DNA of 64,000 nucleotides from Turnera subulata (taxonomy: Eukaryota > Streptophyta > Magnoliopsida > Malpighiales > Passifloraceae): NCBI GenBank assembly GCA_028386065.3, contig JAKUCV010001073.1, forward strand, positions 162,061-226,060, written 5' to 3'. The notes under the pieces were generated by a model. It saw only the letters and a list, made by a program, of their open reading frames with translations. It had not been told where the DNA came from and did no database searches. The position numbers and the translations under genes are program-made. Shown in pieces: positions 44,801-57,558 of the stretch. Every line of letters starts with the position of its first letter. Position 1 is the first letter of the stretch.

Positions 44801-47067
44801 AGGAGGTATGTTTACCTGCAGCAACTCCAGCTCTGCAACGGTATCCAATGAAGATGCAAGGCCAACAGAGACTTTATCTGGGTCTTGATCCTTGATACAT
44901 TGAAGGAGTGTTTGCAAACCAACCTATCAAACAAGAGGCATTTTACTGGTGCTCTGATATGCTTTAGTTTACAACATGAAAATTCAATGTTCTTATCACT
45001 GATCAAGGTGTAAAAGATATACAACAAGAAATTGTACAGAAATGCTATTATGGAATATCAAACTGAAAAAGAGGTCAGCAAGTTTCTTGGCAGCTCCCAG
45101 GAAACTGATGTTTAGTCAGACGTGTATATTTACTAGGCTCAATAAGAGCACAAATGAATAGTTTATGCACATTCCTCATAGTCTTTTGCACTCGATTGAT
45201 ATTAGAAATCCACTTACTAAATCTAGTATAGGACAGAGAGATGCTACAACATGAAAGCAGTAGGTTTTTTGTTTCTAGACGCAGCTGAAGTGTTTCATTT
45301 ACCTTCCCGTCTATTAGAGATGCATATATGGTTTTTGCTTGTTCCTTCGAGTCTGCTGGTATACTGGCCAAGATAGCATCTTTTTCATCCTTTGCTATCT
45401 GAATCATGATAGACGACAATGACAAGATAGATAAATAAGCGTTTATCCAGGATTATTGATGAAGAAATGGAATGAAACAGAGTAAGATAACGTATGGCTT
45501 CATTGGTTACTAAGAAGATGGGGCTCACAATGTAAAACAAGTAGTAACATGAAAAAATGGAATCATACTGTGGAACCAGAGTAGAGTAGGAATAAAAGAA
45601 CAAGTGCGCTGAGAAAAGTGGTGAGGATAAATTACCAATTTATGAGAGTATAAAGCCAAATTAGTTAACAGTTGATGAACTAGCAGAACAACTAACATAA
45701 TTTCTTTATACATCGGAAGAATGTGACACGCACCTTCAGTGCCTTTTTAACGTTGCCCTCCATTGATCCATAAGGCTTTCTTTGTGGAATCCTTAGCAAG
45801 TATGAGATATCCTCCAGGGTTGTCTAAATCAACAGCGCAAGTTGGTGCATGAATTAGATTATTACCGTAGCTGGAGAAGGTAAGTGAAAGCCCATTTCTA
45901 ATAACTTACCTGTATAGTCTTCATGCTCGAGTTTGCTGGGATAGCCCTTCTCAAGGCAAGTTCTCCTGTTCTTGGGACCTTTGTATCTGGGGAATAAAGA
46001 ACCGCTTTTGCTGGAGAAATAGGTCCAATTTGCCAACCATCCAAAGGTAGTGGTGAAGAAATTTGGACCAAAATAAAGGCCGCAGCGATTAGACTCTTAA
46101 GTTTGTTCATTCCACATTCAAAGGTAGGCATGTACACATTGACCAGATCCTGCATAACTGAATAACCATTTTAGAAAAATACTTCAGGCTTTCTTCATTT
46201 GCTTGGCATGTCTCCGTATCAAACATTTGAACTTTTTCTAATTGTTGGATAGAAAGGATGCTGTACATCAACATTATTTTTCCAAGGATAAAACCAGTAT
46301 GCGCATAGCAGGATCATCATTGCCATAGGTGGGACCTAATGTTCCTCATCTGATCACAAATGGCACCAATTCTATTGCTTCCGGTTAACAGAAACCAATA
46401 TAATTAACCGTATCAGTTTGTTCATGAAAAGAGAAAAGAACAAACATTATCAGATCTAAACTGGTGGAGGCCGAATCACATTTCATCAACACATTCACCA
46501 ACTCAAGAACCATATATATTTGTGGCAAAGATATATATAACTGATTAATGTTGTCTCAACCACTCAAATGTTGATAAAAGAAGTAAATTGCCAAAGACCA
46601 ATTATCAGAAAGAAGAAGCAAATCCCATGATTTTTTTTTTGTCCAATCGGGGAACTATAAGCCTTACTAAATTGGTTAAACTTAATGGTACACCAGCAAG
46701 AATTTTAGCTAAATGGCGCGTTGTGGTGGCATTCAGCCGTGTTGGTTCTTTTAGGATTAACCTCACAAAAGCTAAAAGAACCAGTTATCCCCCACAAGAA
46801 CTCAGGCATCCCATTTTTGAAAGAATAAAACAAAACAGAAAAAAAAAAAACCAGAACAGAAAGGAGAAAGAGAAGAAACCAAACCTTGGCATTAGCACTG
46901 GATTTTGTGGAGCTGCAGTTGATAGTGAGGTGAGGTGATCTTGCAGATGCTCTGGTGCGGGAAAGGGGAGAGACCTGAAATGTGAAACGTGTAGGATGGA
47001 ACAGCTCATGTTTATGATTATGAAGCAAAGGAGAGATGACGGCGGGAGTGGATAGAGAGAGAGCCAT
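41861..47067 (-). CDS. CYP37: Thylakoid-lumen cyclophilin-type protein CYP37
   Basis: Twelve exons with GT-AG introns, all in phase: 47067-46885, 46149-45910, 45823-45734, 45398-45303, 44923-44816, 44602-44553, 43449-43347, 42981-42928, 42670-42512, 42400-42278, 42158-42109, 41975-41861. Predicted protein: 456 residues, close to the usual length of plant CYP37. Residues 1-61 are Ser/Thr/Arg-rich, like a chloroplast transit peptide. Residues about 80-110 are a hydrophobic lumen-targeting segment ending in the A-K-A cleavage motif. Residues about 120-240 are the helical N-terminal domain shared with CYP38/TLP40. Residues about 290-456 are the cyclophilin-like domain (DGYSAPLTAGNFAKLV, VYGAVAMAH, YQFFFYLYDKRN). 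The active-site Arg region of true cyclophilins is replaced by YNGAKLNTVNQ, so isomerase activity is doubtful. Probable role: an assembly or regulatory helper in the thylakoid lumen. Confidence 0.96.
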
Positions 47068-47639
47068 TGTTTTGCTTCTTCAAAGCACAAGCAGTGATCT
47101 TTGTAAGTTATTATTACAGTGGAGCGAGAGCGAGAGCGGGCGTTGTGTGAGGTTTTTGGCGGGCCTCATCTGATCTTGACAATCCTATGTGGTTCTTTCT
47201 TATTGGCTATCAGCCCAGCATTTTGTTCCCTTTTTTTCTTAAAAAAAAAAAAAGACGAAAGGATATGAAAAGAACAAAAATTAACATCTTTTTTTCCTTT
47301 TCTTCATTGAACTTAAAAATGCACCTCTCGTTCTTTCTAGTTACGGTTGAGATTAGGGATGGCAATTTTTCCAGGTCTACCCGATATCTACCCGAAATCT
47401 GCTTTTATGGATAGGATATTACCCGACTTTGATCGAATAAAAAAAGAATAGGGTATTACCTGGACCCGGATTGACAGGGTCCTGGTAGGGTCTAGGTCTG
47501 GGTAAGGGTCTAGGTTTTACCCTACCCGTTAGACCATATCCATTATAATATTTGAAAATTTATAACTGTATTATAAAAATCAACTTGAGTTTTTTTTGTT
47601 TCTTTAATTCTTTTCCACTCACCTCTTCTCCCTTTTCTA
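47068..47639 (-). promoter_or_regulatory. 5' flank and likely promoter of CYP37
   Basis: Only about 0.57 kb separates the ATG from a truncated gypsy LTR. On the minus strand a GCCAAT box lies at about 47204-47209. TTTTGGCGGG (plus strand, 47155-47164) fits the E2F consensus WTTSSCSS. No clear TATA box was seen. The distal part (47356-47540; GGGATGGCAATTTTTCC, then ACCCG/GGGT-rich sequence) looks like a decayed non-autonomous repeat rather than native promoter. Confidence 0.45.
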
Positions 47640-48739
47640 ATTCTGGGTCAGCCCAAGAAATATTATTCCAGCCCAACCAGCCTACACATTCAAGCCCACA
47701 CCCAAGTTGTGCCCAAGCCCAGCCCACAACCGGGTCAACCCCAGGTCAACAGGCGCGACCCGGGTCCGTAACCCAGCCGCGGGAGGGTCACATCCAGCGC
47801 AACCGGGTCGTGCTCACCTTGATGCAAACGGCCGGCGATGCGAGACGACGGGCGGAACGAGCGGCGCGAGGAGACGACTGCAGGCGGGAAGGCGACGAAG
47901 ACTGAGGCGCAGGATGGCGACGACGAAGGGAACGCGAGGGAAGGGGTACTCGGCTGCAGGCGGTGGACGTCGTTGGCGTTGCAGCAAACCCGGCTGCTTG
48001 CTCGTCGTCGGCGTGCAGCGGTGAGGAGGAGCTGCGTCGTGTCGGAAGGAAGAGGAGGAGACAAAGAGAGGATGGCAGGTGGCGGCGTTGGTGCTGCAGG
48101 GGTGTTCGGTGGCGGTGGTTTCACGAGGAAAAGAGAAGAAGAAAGGGGGAAGGGGGCTTGCAAAACGATGGCGTTTTGCTTGGTGGGTGAGTGTTTTTCT
48201 TTTTTTTTTTTTCCGGTCTGTGGTGAAGGAGTGTTGATAGGGGGTTTTTTTTTTGCAGAAGAAAAACAGGAAGGAAATGGTGGCTGTGGTTGTAGGCAGG
48301 AGGAAGATGAAGGTAAAGGCTGTGTGCATGGTGAGGCAGGAAGATTACAGCTTATAGGCGTCCAAAATACTGGTAAGTCACAGGCTACACAGGAGATGGC
48401 GGCTGAATTATTGAACTTCAATTATGCAGTTACTATGCTGCATGTGAAGTGTGACCCACCTGGACCAGAGAATATCCAAAATTCCCACTTATCTTAATTT
48501 CTGGTCCGTTAAATCGAGGATAAACCCGGCTTTTCCGAAGATTCCCGGACCCGGAAAAATTCCAATTTTGGTCCGTAAAATCCTCAGAAAAATCCCGAAC
48601 GTGGGACTATGCTCGGTTTCAGAATCCAAAGCTCGATTTACCACATTTTATTTACCCAAGATTAAAAATCAATGGTAAATTACTGTAAATTAACTTAAAC
48701 AGTCCCGGTAAAAATGAAATTTTTACCTGGGCTGTTACA
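47640..48739 (-). repeat. 3' LTR of the minus-strand gypsy, truncated
   Basis: Begins (minus strand) TGTAACAGCCCAGG at 48739 and matches 56226-55149 of the 5' LTR. The match ends at about 47640 in ATTCTGGGTCAGCCC, leaving about 1.6 kb of LTR (including the 3' end) missing. Includes the GC-rich block (47700-48170). ORFs there are shared with the 5' LTR and are not gene-like. Confidence 0.88.
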
Positions 48740-48775
48740 GCCTACCCACCTTAAAAAGAATTTCGTCCCCGAAAT
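48740..48775 (-). other. Polypurine tract and pre-LTR motif
   Basis: On the minus strand the stop codon is followed by TTTCGGGGACGAAATTC, TTTTTAAGGTGGGTAGGC and then the LTR. Same arrangement as at 3107-3145 and 23374-23400. Confidence 0.75.
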
Positions 48776-51700
48776 TCACTCCGAAGCTGTGAACAAGTGC
48801 GGATACTGAGAACGCATATGCTCCTCAACTTCCCACGTGGACTCATTCGCAGAGTGCTTGCTCCACTTAACCTTTACCATTGGAATGACTCTGTTCCTCA
48901 ACTGTCTGGCTTCCCGGGCAAGAATCTGCTCCGGCATTTCTGTATATGTAAGATCCTCTGTGACCTCAACATCTACTGTAGTAACCACATGGCTCGGATC
49001 TGATCTGTACCTCCTCAACATGGAAACATGGAATACGTCATGAATCCGTGACAACTCCTCCGGTAGAGATAATTTGTACGCCAATGGTCCAACCCTTTCC
49101 ACAATCTCATACGGTCCAATGTACCTGGGACTCAGCTTCCCTCTTTTCCCGAATCTGATTACACCTTTCCATGGTGCAACTCGGAGGAAAACTCGTTCTC
49201 CCACTTGGTACTCCATCTCTCGACGATGCTTATCGGCATAGCTCTTCTGTCGGTCCTGTGCTGCCTTCATACTCTGCTTAACTGTCTGAATCTTGTCAAC
49301 AGTCTGCTTAACCAAATCCGGACCAACGATCAAACGAAGACCTTCTTCATCTCAACATACTGGACTTCGACACTTCCTTCTGTAGAGAGCCTCAAAAGGT
49401 GGCATGCCAATACTGGAATGATAACTATTGTTGTAAGCAAACTCCGCTAAAGGCAAATACTGGTCCCAACTTCCACTGAAGTTAAGAGCACAAGCTCTTA
49501 GCATGTCTTCTAGTGTCTGTATAGTCCTCTCCGATTGTCCGTCAGTCTGAGGATGGAATGCAGTACTAAAACTCAGCTTCGTCCCCAAAGCTATTTGCAG
49601 ACTCTTCCAAAACCGCGATGTAAATCTCGGGTCTCTGTCTGAGACTATGGACTTAGGAATCCCATGTAGTCTCACAATCTCTGCAACATATTGCTTCGCC
49701 AACTTATCCAAGGTGTCTGTCTGTCGAATAGGAAGAAAATGGGCCGATTTTGTAAGTCGATCAACGATAACCCAGATGGCATCTTGCTGTCTCCGGGTCA
49801 ACGGTAATCCAACCACAAAATCCATGGTAATCATCTCCCACTTCCACTCTGGCACTGACAAAGATCTCATCTTCCCTACCGGAGCCTGATGTTCAACTTT
49901 CACTTGCTGGCAAGTGATACACTTAGCCACATACTCGGCTACATCCTTCTTCATGCGTGGCCACCAAAAATGACTTCTCAGATTCTGGTACATTTTGGTG
50001 CTCCCGGGGTGCATAGCATACGGTGTCATATGTCCTTCTTTCAGAATCTGACTACGCAGGTCACCAAAACTGGGTACACATAGACGCTTTCCCAGCATCA
50101 ATGCACTATCCTCTGCTATGTGGAACTTATCTTCCTTTCCACTACGGACTGCTTCCTTTAGCTTGATCAGGTCAGGATCTCCATCCTGTAACTCCACAAT
50201 CCAACCTCTCAGGTTAGACTTAACTTCAATATGAGTCAACAAAACTCCTGTCTTATCAACTGACAAATCAACTCCCATCTTCCTTAACTCGATGAGTGAG
50301 GACATCGAGTAAGTCGTGGAAGCATCTTCTGGCTGTCTCCGGCTCAAAGCATCAGCTACAACATTAGCTTTCCCAGGGTGATACTCAATAGTACAATCAT
50401 AATCATTCAGTAACTCAACCCAACGTCTTTGTCGCAGGTTAAGCTCCTTCTGAGTCATGATGTACTTGAGACTCTTATGATCTGTGAAGATCCGGCATCT
50501 CTCTCCAAACAGATAATGCCGCCAAATCTTCAAAGCAAGAATCACTGCGGCCATCTCCAGATCATGTGTCGGGTAATTCTTCTCATGCGGTCTCAACTGC
50601 CTCGAAGCATAGGCAATCACTTGACCTTCTTGCATCAGAACAGCTCCCAAACCAAGACCTGAAGCATCGCAAAACAGTACGTACTCCACTCCTAGCTTAG
50701 GTACTGTCAAAACTGGTGCTGTTGTCAACTTCTTCTTCAGTTCATCAAAACTCTGCTGACAGACATCACTCCATACAAAGGCTTGATCTTTCCTCAATAG
50801 CTTGGTCATGGGACTGGCTATCAAGGAAAAACCCTCGATGAACCTCCGGTAATATCCTGCAAGGCCAAGAAAACTCCTGACTTCTGGTACCGTCTTAGGC
50901 AGCTCCCACTCCAGAACGGCTTTTACTTTAGCAGGATCAACCTTAATTCCATCCCCGGATACAACATGTCCAAGGAATGCAACTTCTTCGAGCCAGAACT
51001 CGCATTTGCTAAACTTAGCGTACAACTCTTTCTCTCGCAACCTCTGAAGTACTACCTTCAGGAACTCTTCATATTTTTCCCTGTTCTTAGAGTATATCAA
51101 AATATCGTCGATGAAGACTACCACAAACTTATCCAAGAACTCGTTCAGGACCAAGTGCATCAAGCACATGAAAACTGCTGGTGCATTGGTCAAGCCAAAA
51201 GGAACCACTGTGAACTCAAAATGACCATACCGAGTGCAGAAGGCTGTCTTCGGTATGTCCTTCTCTGCAATTTTGACCTGATGGTAGCCAGATCGAAGAT
51301 CAATCTTGGAGAATACAGTAGCTCCCTGTAACTGATCGAAAAGATCATCAATTCTGGGAAGCGGATACTTATTCTTCACTGTCACCTTGTTCAGCTGTCG
51401 ATAGTCCACACACATGCGCAAACTACCATCCTTCTTCTTCACAAAGAGGACTGGTGATCCCCAAGGTGAGATACTAGGTCTGATGAAACCTTTCTCTAAC
51501 AGCTCATCCAACTGTTTCTTCAACTCCTGGAGTTTCGTCGGTGCCATCCGATATGGTGCCATCGAGATAGGCGTCACTCTTGGCATCAAATCGATGGTGT
51601 ACTCAACTTCTCTGTCAGGTGGCAATCCTAGCAAATCTTCTGGAAACACATCTGAAAACTCCCTCACAACCATGATGTCTCCCAAAACCGGAGTCTGAAC

Positions 51701-53407
51701 TTCTTCACCCTTGGCATAGGTCAACAAAGCATCTGGACCATGCGGCTTCATTTCGACATCCTGATTAGCAGAGATACTACACATAGTAGCAGCTCTCCCA
51801 ATACCTGTCAACAAAATCTTATGTCCACCTTCGGAAGTCAACAACACTTCCTTGGTTCGACAGTTCACCACAGCACTGTACTTGGACAACCAATCCATCC
51901 CCAATATGATATCAAAACCTCCCATGTTCATCACGATCAACCGTGCAAGAAAAATCTCGCGATCATATGAAAGCGAAACATCTCTGCACACATGGGTTAA
52001 TCTGACTACTATACCCACAGGTAACCTAACTCTCATTGGACAAACCAAACTCTCTCCCGTACAGTTATGTGGTATTGCAAAACTTTGCGCAATAAATGAA
52101 TGCGTAGCACCAGGGTCTATCAATGTATAAGCAGTACTACCAAAGATTGTAAAGGTACCTGCTATGACATCAGCATTCTCTGGGTCCTCCTCAGCAGTGA
52201 TAACGAACGCCCTTGGCACAGCTGCACTCTGATTCATGGCTGACTGGGTCCTAGCAGGAACAGCTCTACGTCCTCGGCCTCGGCCAACTCTTGTACCACT
52301 AGGAACACTGGCAACTAAAGCTTGCACTGTCTGAGTAGGTGTTGTACCTCCAGATCTTCCCAACTTGGGACAAGCATATCGATAATGCCCAACTTCATTA
52401 CACTCATAGCACCTCACTTGAGACATAGGAAGTCTCGGGCGAGTATCCCCAGATGAAGTCCCTCCAGACTGAGTCCAAGAACTGCCTCTGTTATAGGTAT
52501 TATTGTTCCATCCACGTCCTTGACTCATGGGCATAGAGCGGCCCTGTCCATACCCTGATCGGTTAGCAGGTGTCTGGAACCTCTTGTTCTGTCCCCCAGA
52601 ACTCTGTGCAGCTTGTCTCTTGCAAATCTCCTGTTGCTCCTTCTCATTATTCAGCCAAATGATCTCAGCTCTCAAAGCATCTGTCAGCATGTCCTGGTAA
52701 GTCTCATAGACCTTGCATCCCATGACTGTCTGGATGCCAGATCGAAGACCATCCCAGAAACGTTTGCATCTGGCCTCCGGAGTAGCTACAAACTCACTGG
52801 CATAGATGGACAAGCGGTTGAACTTAATCTCATACTCATTGACCGTCTGGTATGGTCCCATTCGCAATCCCAGAAACTCTCGCCTCAGCTGATCCTGGTA
52901 TGCCTCAGAAACAAACTTCCTTCGGAACATCTCTATGAACTGATTCCATGGCATAATGATAGGTGTCGGTATGTCCCTGGTGGTAGACTCCCACCAATCA
53001 ACGGCATCTCCTCGGAACATGGCAGTGGCGTACCTGGCCCACCTGTCATTCCTGCATGTCAGCCTCAGCATAACCCTATTCATCTGTATGAGCCAACGGT
53101 CAGCATCCTGTGGTGTAGTGACACCAGTGAAAACCTCAGCCCCAAGCTTTTCCAGCTTCATATACACTGGATCCTCAACAGGTCCTTGGTTTTCCTGTTC
53201 CCGAGCTTCCATAGCTGCGATACGGGCATCCCTGGCATCTTGCCTTTGCAGAATCTGAGTTACCACGTTTAACATCTGCGCAGGGTCTCCCAAAGGAACA
53301 TTCGCAGGGTGTTCCAGACCTCCCGCAACTTGCTGCGGTTGATCCACCGATACCTGGTCGTCATCCAGGTGAACTCCAGCATGTTGATTCCCTCCAACCG
53401 GATCCAT
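48776..53407 (-). pseudogene. Gypsy gag-pol polyprotein, single frame, one TGA
   Basis: One frame of 1,543 codons from the ATG at 53407, broken only by a TGA at 49352-49354 where the related elements have Trp in CWDEEG. Domains in order by residue: capsid (about 1-270); CX2CX4HX4C knuckle ([14 protein letters not shown], about 340); aspartic protease with [10 protein letters not shown] with VDYRQLNK and [10 protein letters not shown]; RNase H with [14 protein letters not shown] and the DHKSLKYI segment; integrase with an HHCC-type finger (H..H..CITC), the MDFVVGLP Asp, DRDPRF Asp and QSERTIQ Glu; a GPY/F module; and a C-terminal chromodomain-like segment ending in WEVEEHMRSQYPHLF. The last directs insertion toward marked chromatin in chromoviruses. 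The TGA truncates integrase before the GPY/F and chromodomain parts. Confidence 0.93.
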
Positions 53408-53527
53408 TCGTACCTATATGAGAATGTATGTATGCATATCACGTCATGTCAAATCTTATGCACAAACAAACAGTCAAGCAACCACAGTTATGTCCCTAAT
53501 GACCTACAGCCTGCTCCACTACCAAAC
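53408..53527 (-). other. Leader with probable primer-binding site
   Basis: 120 bp between the 5' LTR and gag. On the minus strand GTTTGGTAGTGGAGCAGGC directly follows the LTR end; TGGTAGTGGAGC matches the initiator-Met tRNA complement at 9 of 12 positions. Confidence 0.55.
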
Positions 53528-56226
53528 TGAAGCGCCCCGACCCGAATTTACCGTAACACAGTAAACACGTGCCGAAACTATTCATATTGATAGAACAGAC
53601 AGTACATCGTGCAAATATTATACAACAGCAATCGTCAAATACAATTGTCACCCACACTCGGGGACCATTATTCAATCCAAACACAGTGCTCAACAGCAAC
53701 AGCAGATAGTATCAGTAATATATATCACAGGAATTCAGCAACACAGCATCGTATATCACACAGCAGCGGAATTGTAATACAGCATCATATGCAATAGAAC
53801 AGCAGCGGAAGACTTAATGCACATGCAGCAGAGGTATGGATCCGGAGTCAGGCGGAGAAGAAAGCAGCAGCCATCGAACAACGTACCTGAACTACGAAAC
53901 AACTTAACCTACGGGATGAAACCCCGCAGGCGAGGGGTGAGTCCGAAGTGCTCACCGACGAAGGATAAACAGTGATATGCAAGCAACCGTAATACTCAAA
54001 AGCAATCACAAACAAGTAATATCATATCACAATAACTGAGCCAAGGCCAAAAGAATATTTACTAATAATACCAATTTTATCTTCCGAGCCCCCGTCACTG
54101 GACAAGCTAGGGTCGTACCTGGCTATCAACTAATTCCGGATGCTAGGTCAAAAACCAATCCACATCTCAAAACCCCGGATATTTGGTATACCCAAACCAC
54201 TGGGTATTCGGTATACCCCAACCTCAGGCAACAACATGCCAACCGGATATTCGGTATATCCGAGCCACTGGGTATTCGGTATACCCTAACCACAGGCAAA
54301 AAGCCAAACAAACCAATATCCGAACCACTGGGTATTTGGTATACCCTAACCTCAGGCAATAAGCCAAACAAACCAAGAACCGACCATAGCATCCCAAAAT
54401 TAATTTTCAAACCATCGGGTCGTACCACTACTTCCACATGACAATTATAACAACATCTCAATCAATTCCAATTCTAATTTCATATTCCAATTTCTTTTTC
54501 TCAATTCCACAGTCAATAGTTCAACATCAATCTCAGCATATTATCCACAGAATCAATATCACAGTCCAAAAGCATCAATAATATCCACAGCAGATACTCA
54601 GCCAACAATCAACAATTCAGCAGTTCAATCGAACAACAAAGCACACAAAGTATTACAGGCAATATAACAAGGGTTATCCATCCTCACCTTAGCCGATAAT
54701 CAATTATGGAATTGTCCAGCAAGTTCCAAGTCTGGTTCCTCAGCAAATTGCTCGTTATCAACTCCTATATCAATCAAATAATATGCACACATAAGATGGT
54801 ATGCAAATGCCATGCTAATACTGTATACCGAAAACTAAATATAAACTCGGCTCGGTTACTCCCCCCTAGATTAATTTTCCATTATTATCATCATTCACCA
54901 TTTATTTCAAGTGCTAAAATATCATACTATGCTTATTCCTATACCCGGATAATATGCCGATATAATACTTTAATATTATTCTTTCCTTAATTATTTCCCT
55001 CAAAATTTTTATTTCCCATATATAATATACTATATATATCCAACGTTATTTCCCCTCTTAACAATTATTTTATACCATATATATATTCCCAGAATTATTT
55101 TCCTTCATGTAATTATATTTCCAGATTATAATCATCTTTTTTTTTTAATTCTGGGTCAGCCCAACCAGCCTACACACTCAAGCCCACACCCAAGTTGTGC
55201 CCAAGCCCACCCCACAACCGGGTCAACCCCAGGTCAACAGGCGCGACCCGGGTCCGTAACCCAGCCGCGGGCGGGTCACATCCAGCGCAACCGGGTCGTG
55301 CTCACCTTGATGCAAACGGCCGGCGATGCGAGACGACGGGCGGAACGAGCGGCGCGAGGAGACGACTGCAGGCGGGAAGGCGACGAAGACTGAGGCGCAG
55401 GACGGCGACGACGAAGGGAACGCGAGGGAAGGGGTACTCGGCTGCAGGCGGTGGACGTCGTTGGCGTTGCAGCAAACCCGACGGCTTGCTCGTCGTCGGC
55501 GTGCAGCGGTGAGGAGGAGCTGCGTCGTGTCGGAAGGAAGAGGAGGAGACAAAGAGAGGATGGCAGGTGGCGGCGTTGGTGCTGCAGGGGTGTTCGGTGG
55601 CGGTGGTTTCACGAGGAAAAGAGAAGAAGAAAGGGGGAAGGGGGCTTGCAAAACGATGGCGTTTTGCTTGGTGGGTGAGTGTTTTTCTTTTTTTTTTTCC
55701 GGTCTGTGGTGAAGGAGTGTTGATAGGGTTTTTTTTTTTTTGCAGAAGAAAAACAGGAAGGAAATGGTGGCTGTGGTTGTAGGCAGGAGGAAGATGAAGG
55801 TAAAGGCTGTGTGCATGGTGAGGCAGGAAGATTACAGCTTATAGGCGTCCAAAATACTGGTAAGTCACAGGCTACACAGGAGATGGCGGCTGAATTATTG
55901 AACTTCAATTATGCAGTTACTATGTTGCATGTGAAGTGTGACCCACCTGGACCAGAGAATATCCAAAATTCCCACTTATCTTAATTTCTGGTCCGTTAAA
56001 TCGAGGATAAACCCGGCTTTTCCGAAGATTCCCGGACCCGGAAAAATTCCAACTTTGGTCCGTAAAATCCTCAGAAAAATCCCGAACGTGGGACTATGCT
56101 CGGTTTCAGAATCCAAAGCTCGATTTACCATAATTTATTTACCCTAGATTAAAAATCAATGGTAAATTACTGTAAATTAACTTAAACAGTCCCGGTAAAA
56201 ATGAAATTTTTACCTGGGCTGTTACA
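53528..56226 (-). repeat. 5' LTR of the minus-strand gypsy (2,699 bp)
   Basis: Plus-strand ends are TGAAGCGCCCCGAC (53528) and CTGGGCTGTTACA (56226), matching the other gypsy LTRs. Contains a diverged tandem repeat with GGTATTCGGTATACC palindromes (about 54175-54360), a GC-rich block (55180-55680) and a CACGTG site near the 3' end (about 53567). Confidence 0.92.
54175..54360 (-). repeat. Diverged tandem repeat with GGTATACC palindromes
   Basis: Three to four copies of a unit containing CACTGGGTATTCGGTATACC followed by CTAACC(A/T)CAGGCAA. Related to the cleaner 68-bp array at 60821-61020 in the solo LTR, so the array is an old feature of this LTR lineage. Confidence 0.75.
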
Positions 56227-56276
56227 GCGAGGGCTAAAATTGGAAAAAAAATGGTGATTGGACGAATGAAACCCTA

Positions 56277-56965
56277 CTCTCGGGTGTGTTTGGTTCACAG
56301 GACGGGACGGGAGGGGCGAGACTGGGCTGGATAACTGTTCTGTCCAATGTAGCGTTTGGTATGGTGTACACATGATGGGACTATTGTGCTGAATTATGCT
56401 TGGTTAGCTTTGGACTGGACTGAACTAAATGCTGTAATGACAATATTGCCCCTGATATTGTAAAAAAATTAAGTATGTAATATAACAAAATATATAATTT
56501 CATTAGGTAATTATTTTTTACTGCAAATATATTTTGACAATGTGATCAAAGTTAGAAAATATTTTGCCGTAAAGATTTTTTTATAGTTCATAGATACATA
56601 AAATACTTTGAGATCTTAACTTTTTTAATTTGAAAAAATAATTTTCAAACAATTTATCTACTTATCAAGAAAATAACAATTTTCCAATGGACAATCTTTT
56701 TGGCGTATATACCTAATTTTTTAAATTGGGGATATTTTTGAGTTATGATGAAAAGAGCAAGGGCAAAACGAAGACATAAAATCCTTGTCCCGTCCAAGCC
56801 CATCATGTCCACTCCTTTTGGAGTGGACAAAAATCACACAATTTCGTTCCACCTTGTCCCTGTTTGTCCCAAAGGCGCGTCTCATGCTCGGTTCACCAAG
56901 CGCAGGACAACTCTTTTTGTCCCGTCCCGTCCCAGTTTGTACCACGTACCAAACGCACGTGAGAG
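56277..56965. mobile_element. Possible TIR (MITE-like) element, 689 bp
   Basis: Left end CTCTCGGGTGTGTTTGGT and the complement of the right end, CTCTCACGTGCGTTTGGT, agree at 15 of 18 positions. Subterminal GGACGGGACGGG (left) pairs with CCCGTCCCGTCC (right). The GTTTGGT core is common at ends of small plant DNA transposons. I see no convincing target duplication, so the family and exact ends are open. No transposase. Confidence 0.45.
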
Positions 56966-57558
56966 ATAGATATTGAAGAACAACACGCAATGTTTTTTTT
57001 TTCAGATAAAAAGTTATGATGTATTAATGTATATAAAAATATAACATAATTTACAAATGTAAGACTTGGATATATATTATGTATCAAACTAAATCATAAA
57101 GTAAAAATAATTATTTGTAAAATATGTCAATTTATAATTTTTTGTTATAAGTATCTCATCTATAAATTAAATTAAATTTATTGTTCTAATTGTTTTTTTT
57201 TATTTTTACAGCACAAGTTCTTAAATTTATTTTCCAAACAAATTCTCTATTTGAATGGATTTTCGGTATAGAGGTCTTGATGGATCCGTTTGCACAGCCT
57301 TCTTGATTTTAATGTTAGGATGTAGGATTTTTCTATGGTGCTCCATGAGTATGATACTCACGCAATTATGTCCATTGGATATGGATGGTTAAATGATAAC
57401 CATTAGATATGATAATTTTATAATAACATTATTTTTTTATTTTTATTTTTATTTTTAATCATATAAGAAAATATTTTAGGTAGGAACTCATCCAAGATGG
57501 TAAGATCCCAAATATTATGATAGTCGTTATATTAGTAGCTCTTACTCTTCTTAATAAG
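56966..57558. other. AT-rich DNA, no gene seen
   Basis: About 0.6 kb of low-GC sequence with T- and A-runs; nothing recognisable. Confidence 0.3.

Larger units (their letters stand above)
47640..56226 (-). mobile_element. Minus-strand Ty3/gypsy chromovirus (Tekay-like), nearly intact coding region
   Basis: Read on the minus strand: 5' LTR 56226-53528, primer site and leader 53527-53408, gag-pol 53407-48776, polypurine tract 48775-48740, 3' LTR 48739 to about 47640 (truncated). The shared 1.1 kb of the two LTRs differ by only about ten changes by eye, so the element is young. No target duplication can be shown because the 3' end is missing. Its LTRs and proteins are related to those of the tandem element at 15920-32586 but form a separate subfamily. 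Confidence 0.9.

Noticed and set aside
41265..47067. CYP38/TLP40 as the identity of the minus-strand gene
   Set aside because: The cyclophilin half reads GYSAPLTAGNFAKLV..GAKLNTVNQ and VYGAVAMAH..YQFFFYLYDKRN, which I associate with CYP37, not with the CYP38 sequence at those positions.
47735..48497. Long ORFs on both strands at 47735-48497 and 55223-55908
   Set aside because: They are the same LTR block in the two LTRs of one element; both strands are open because of GC-rich repeats. Not host genes.
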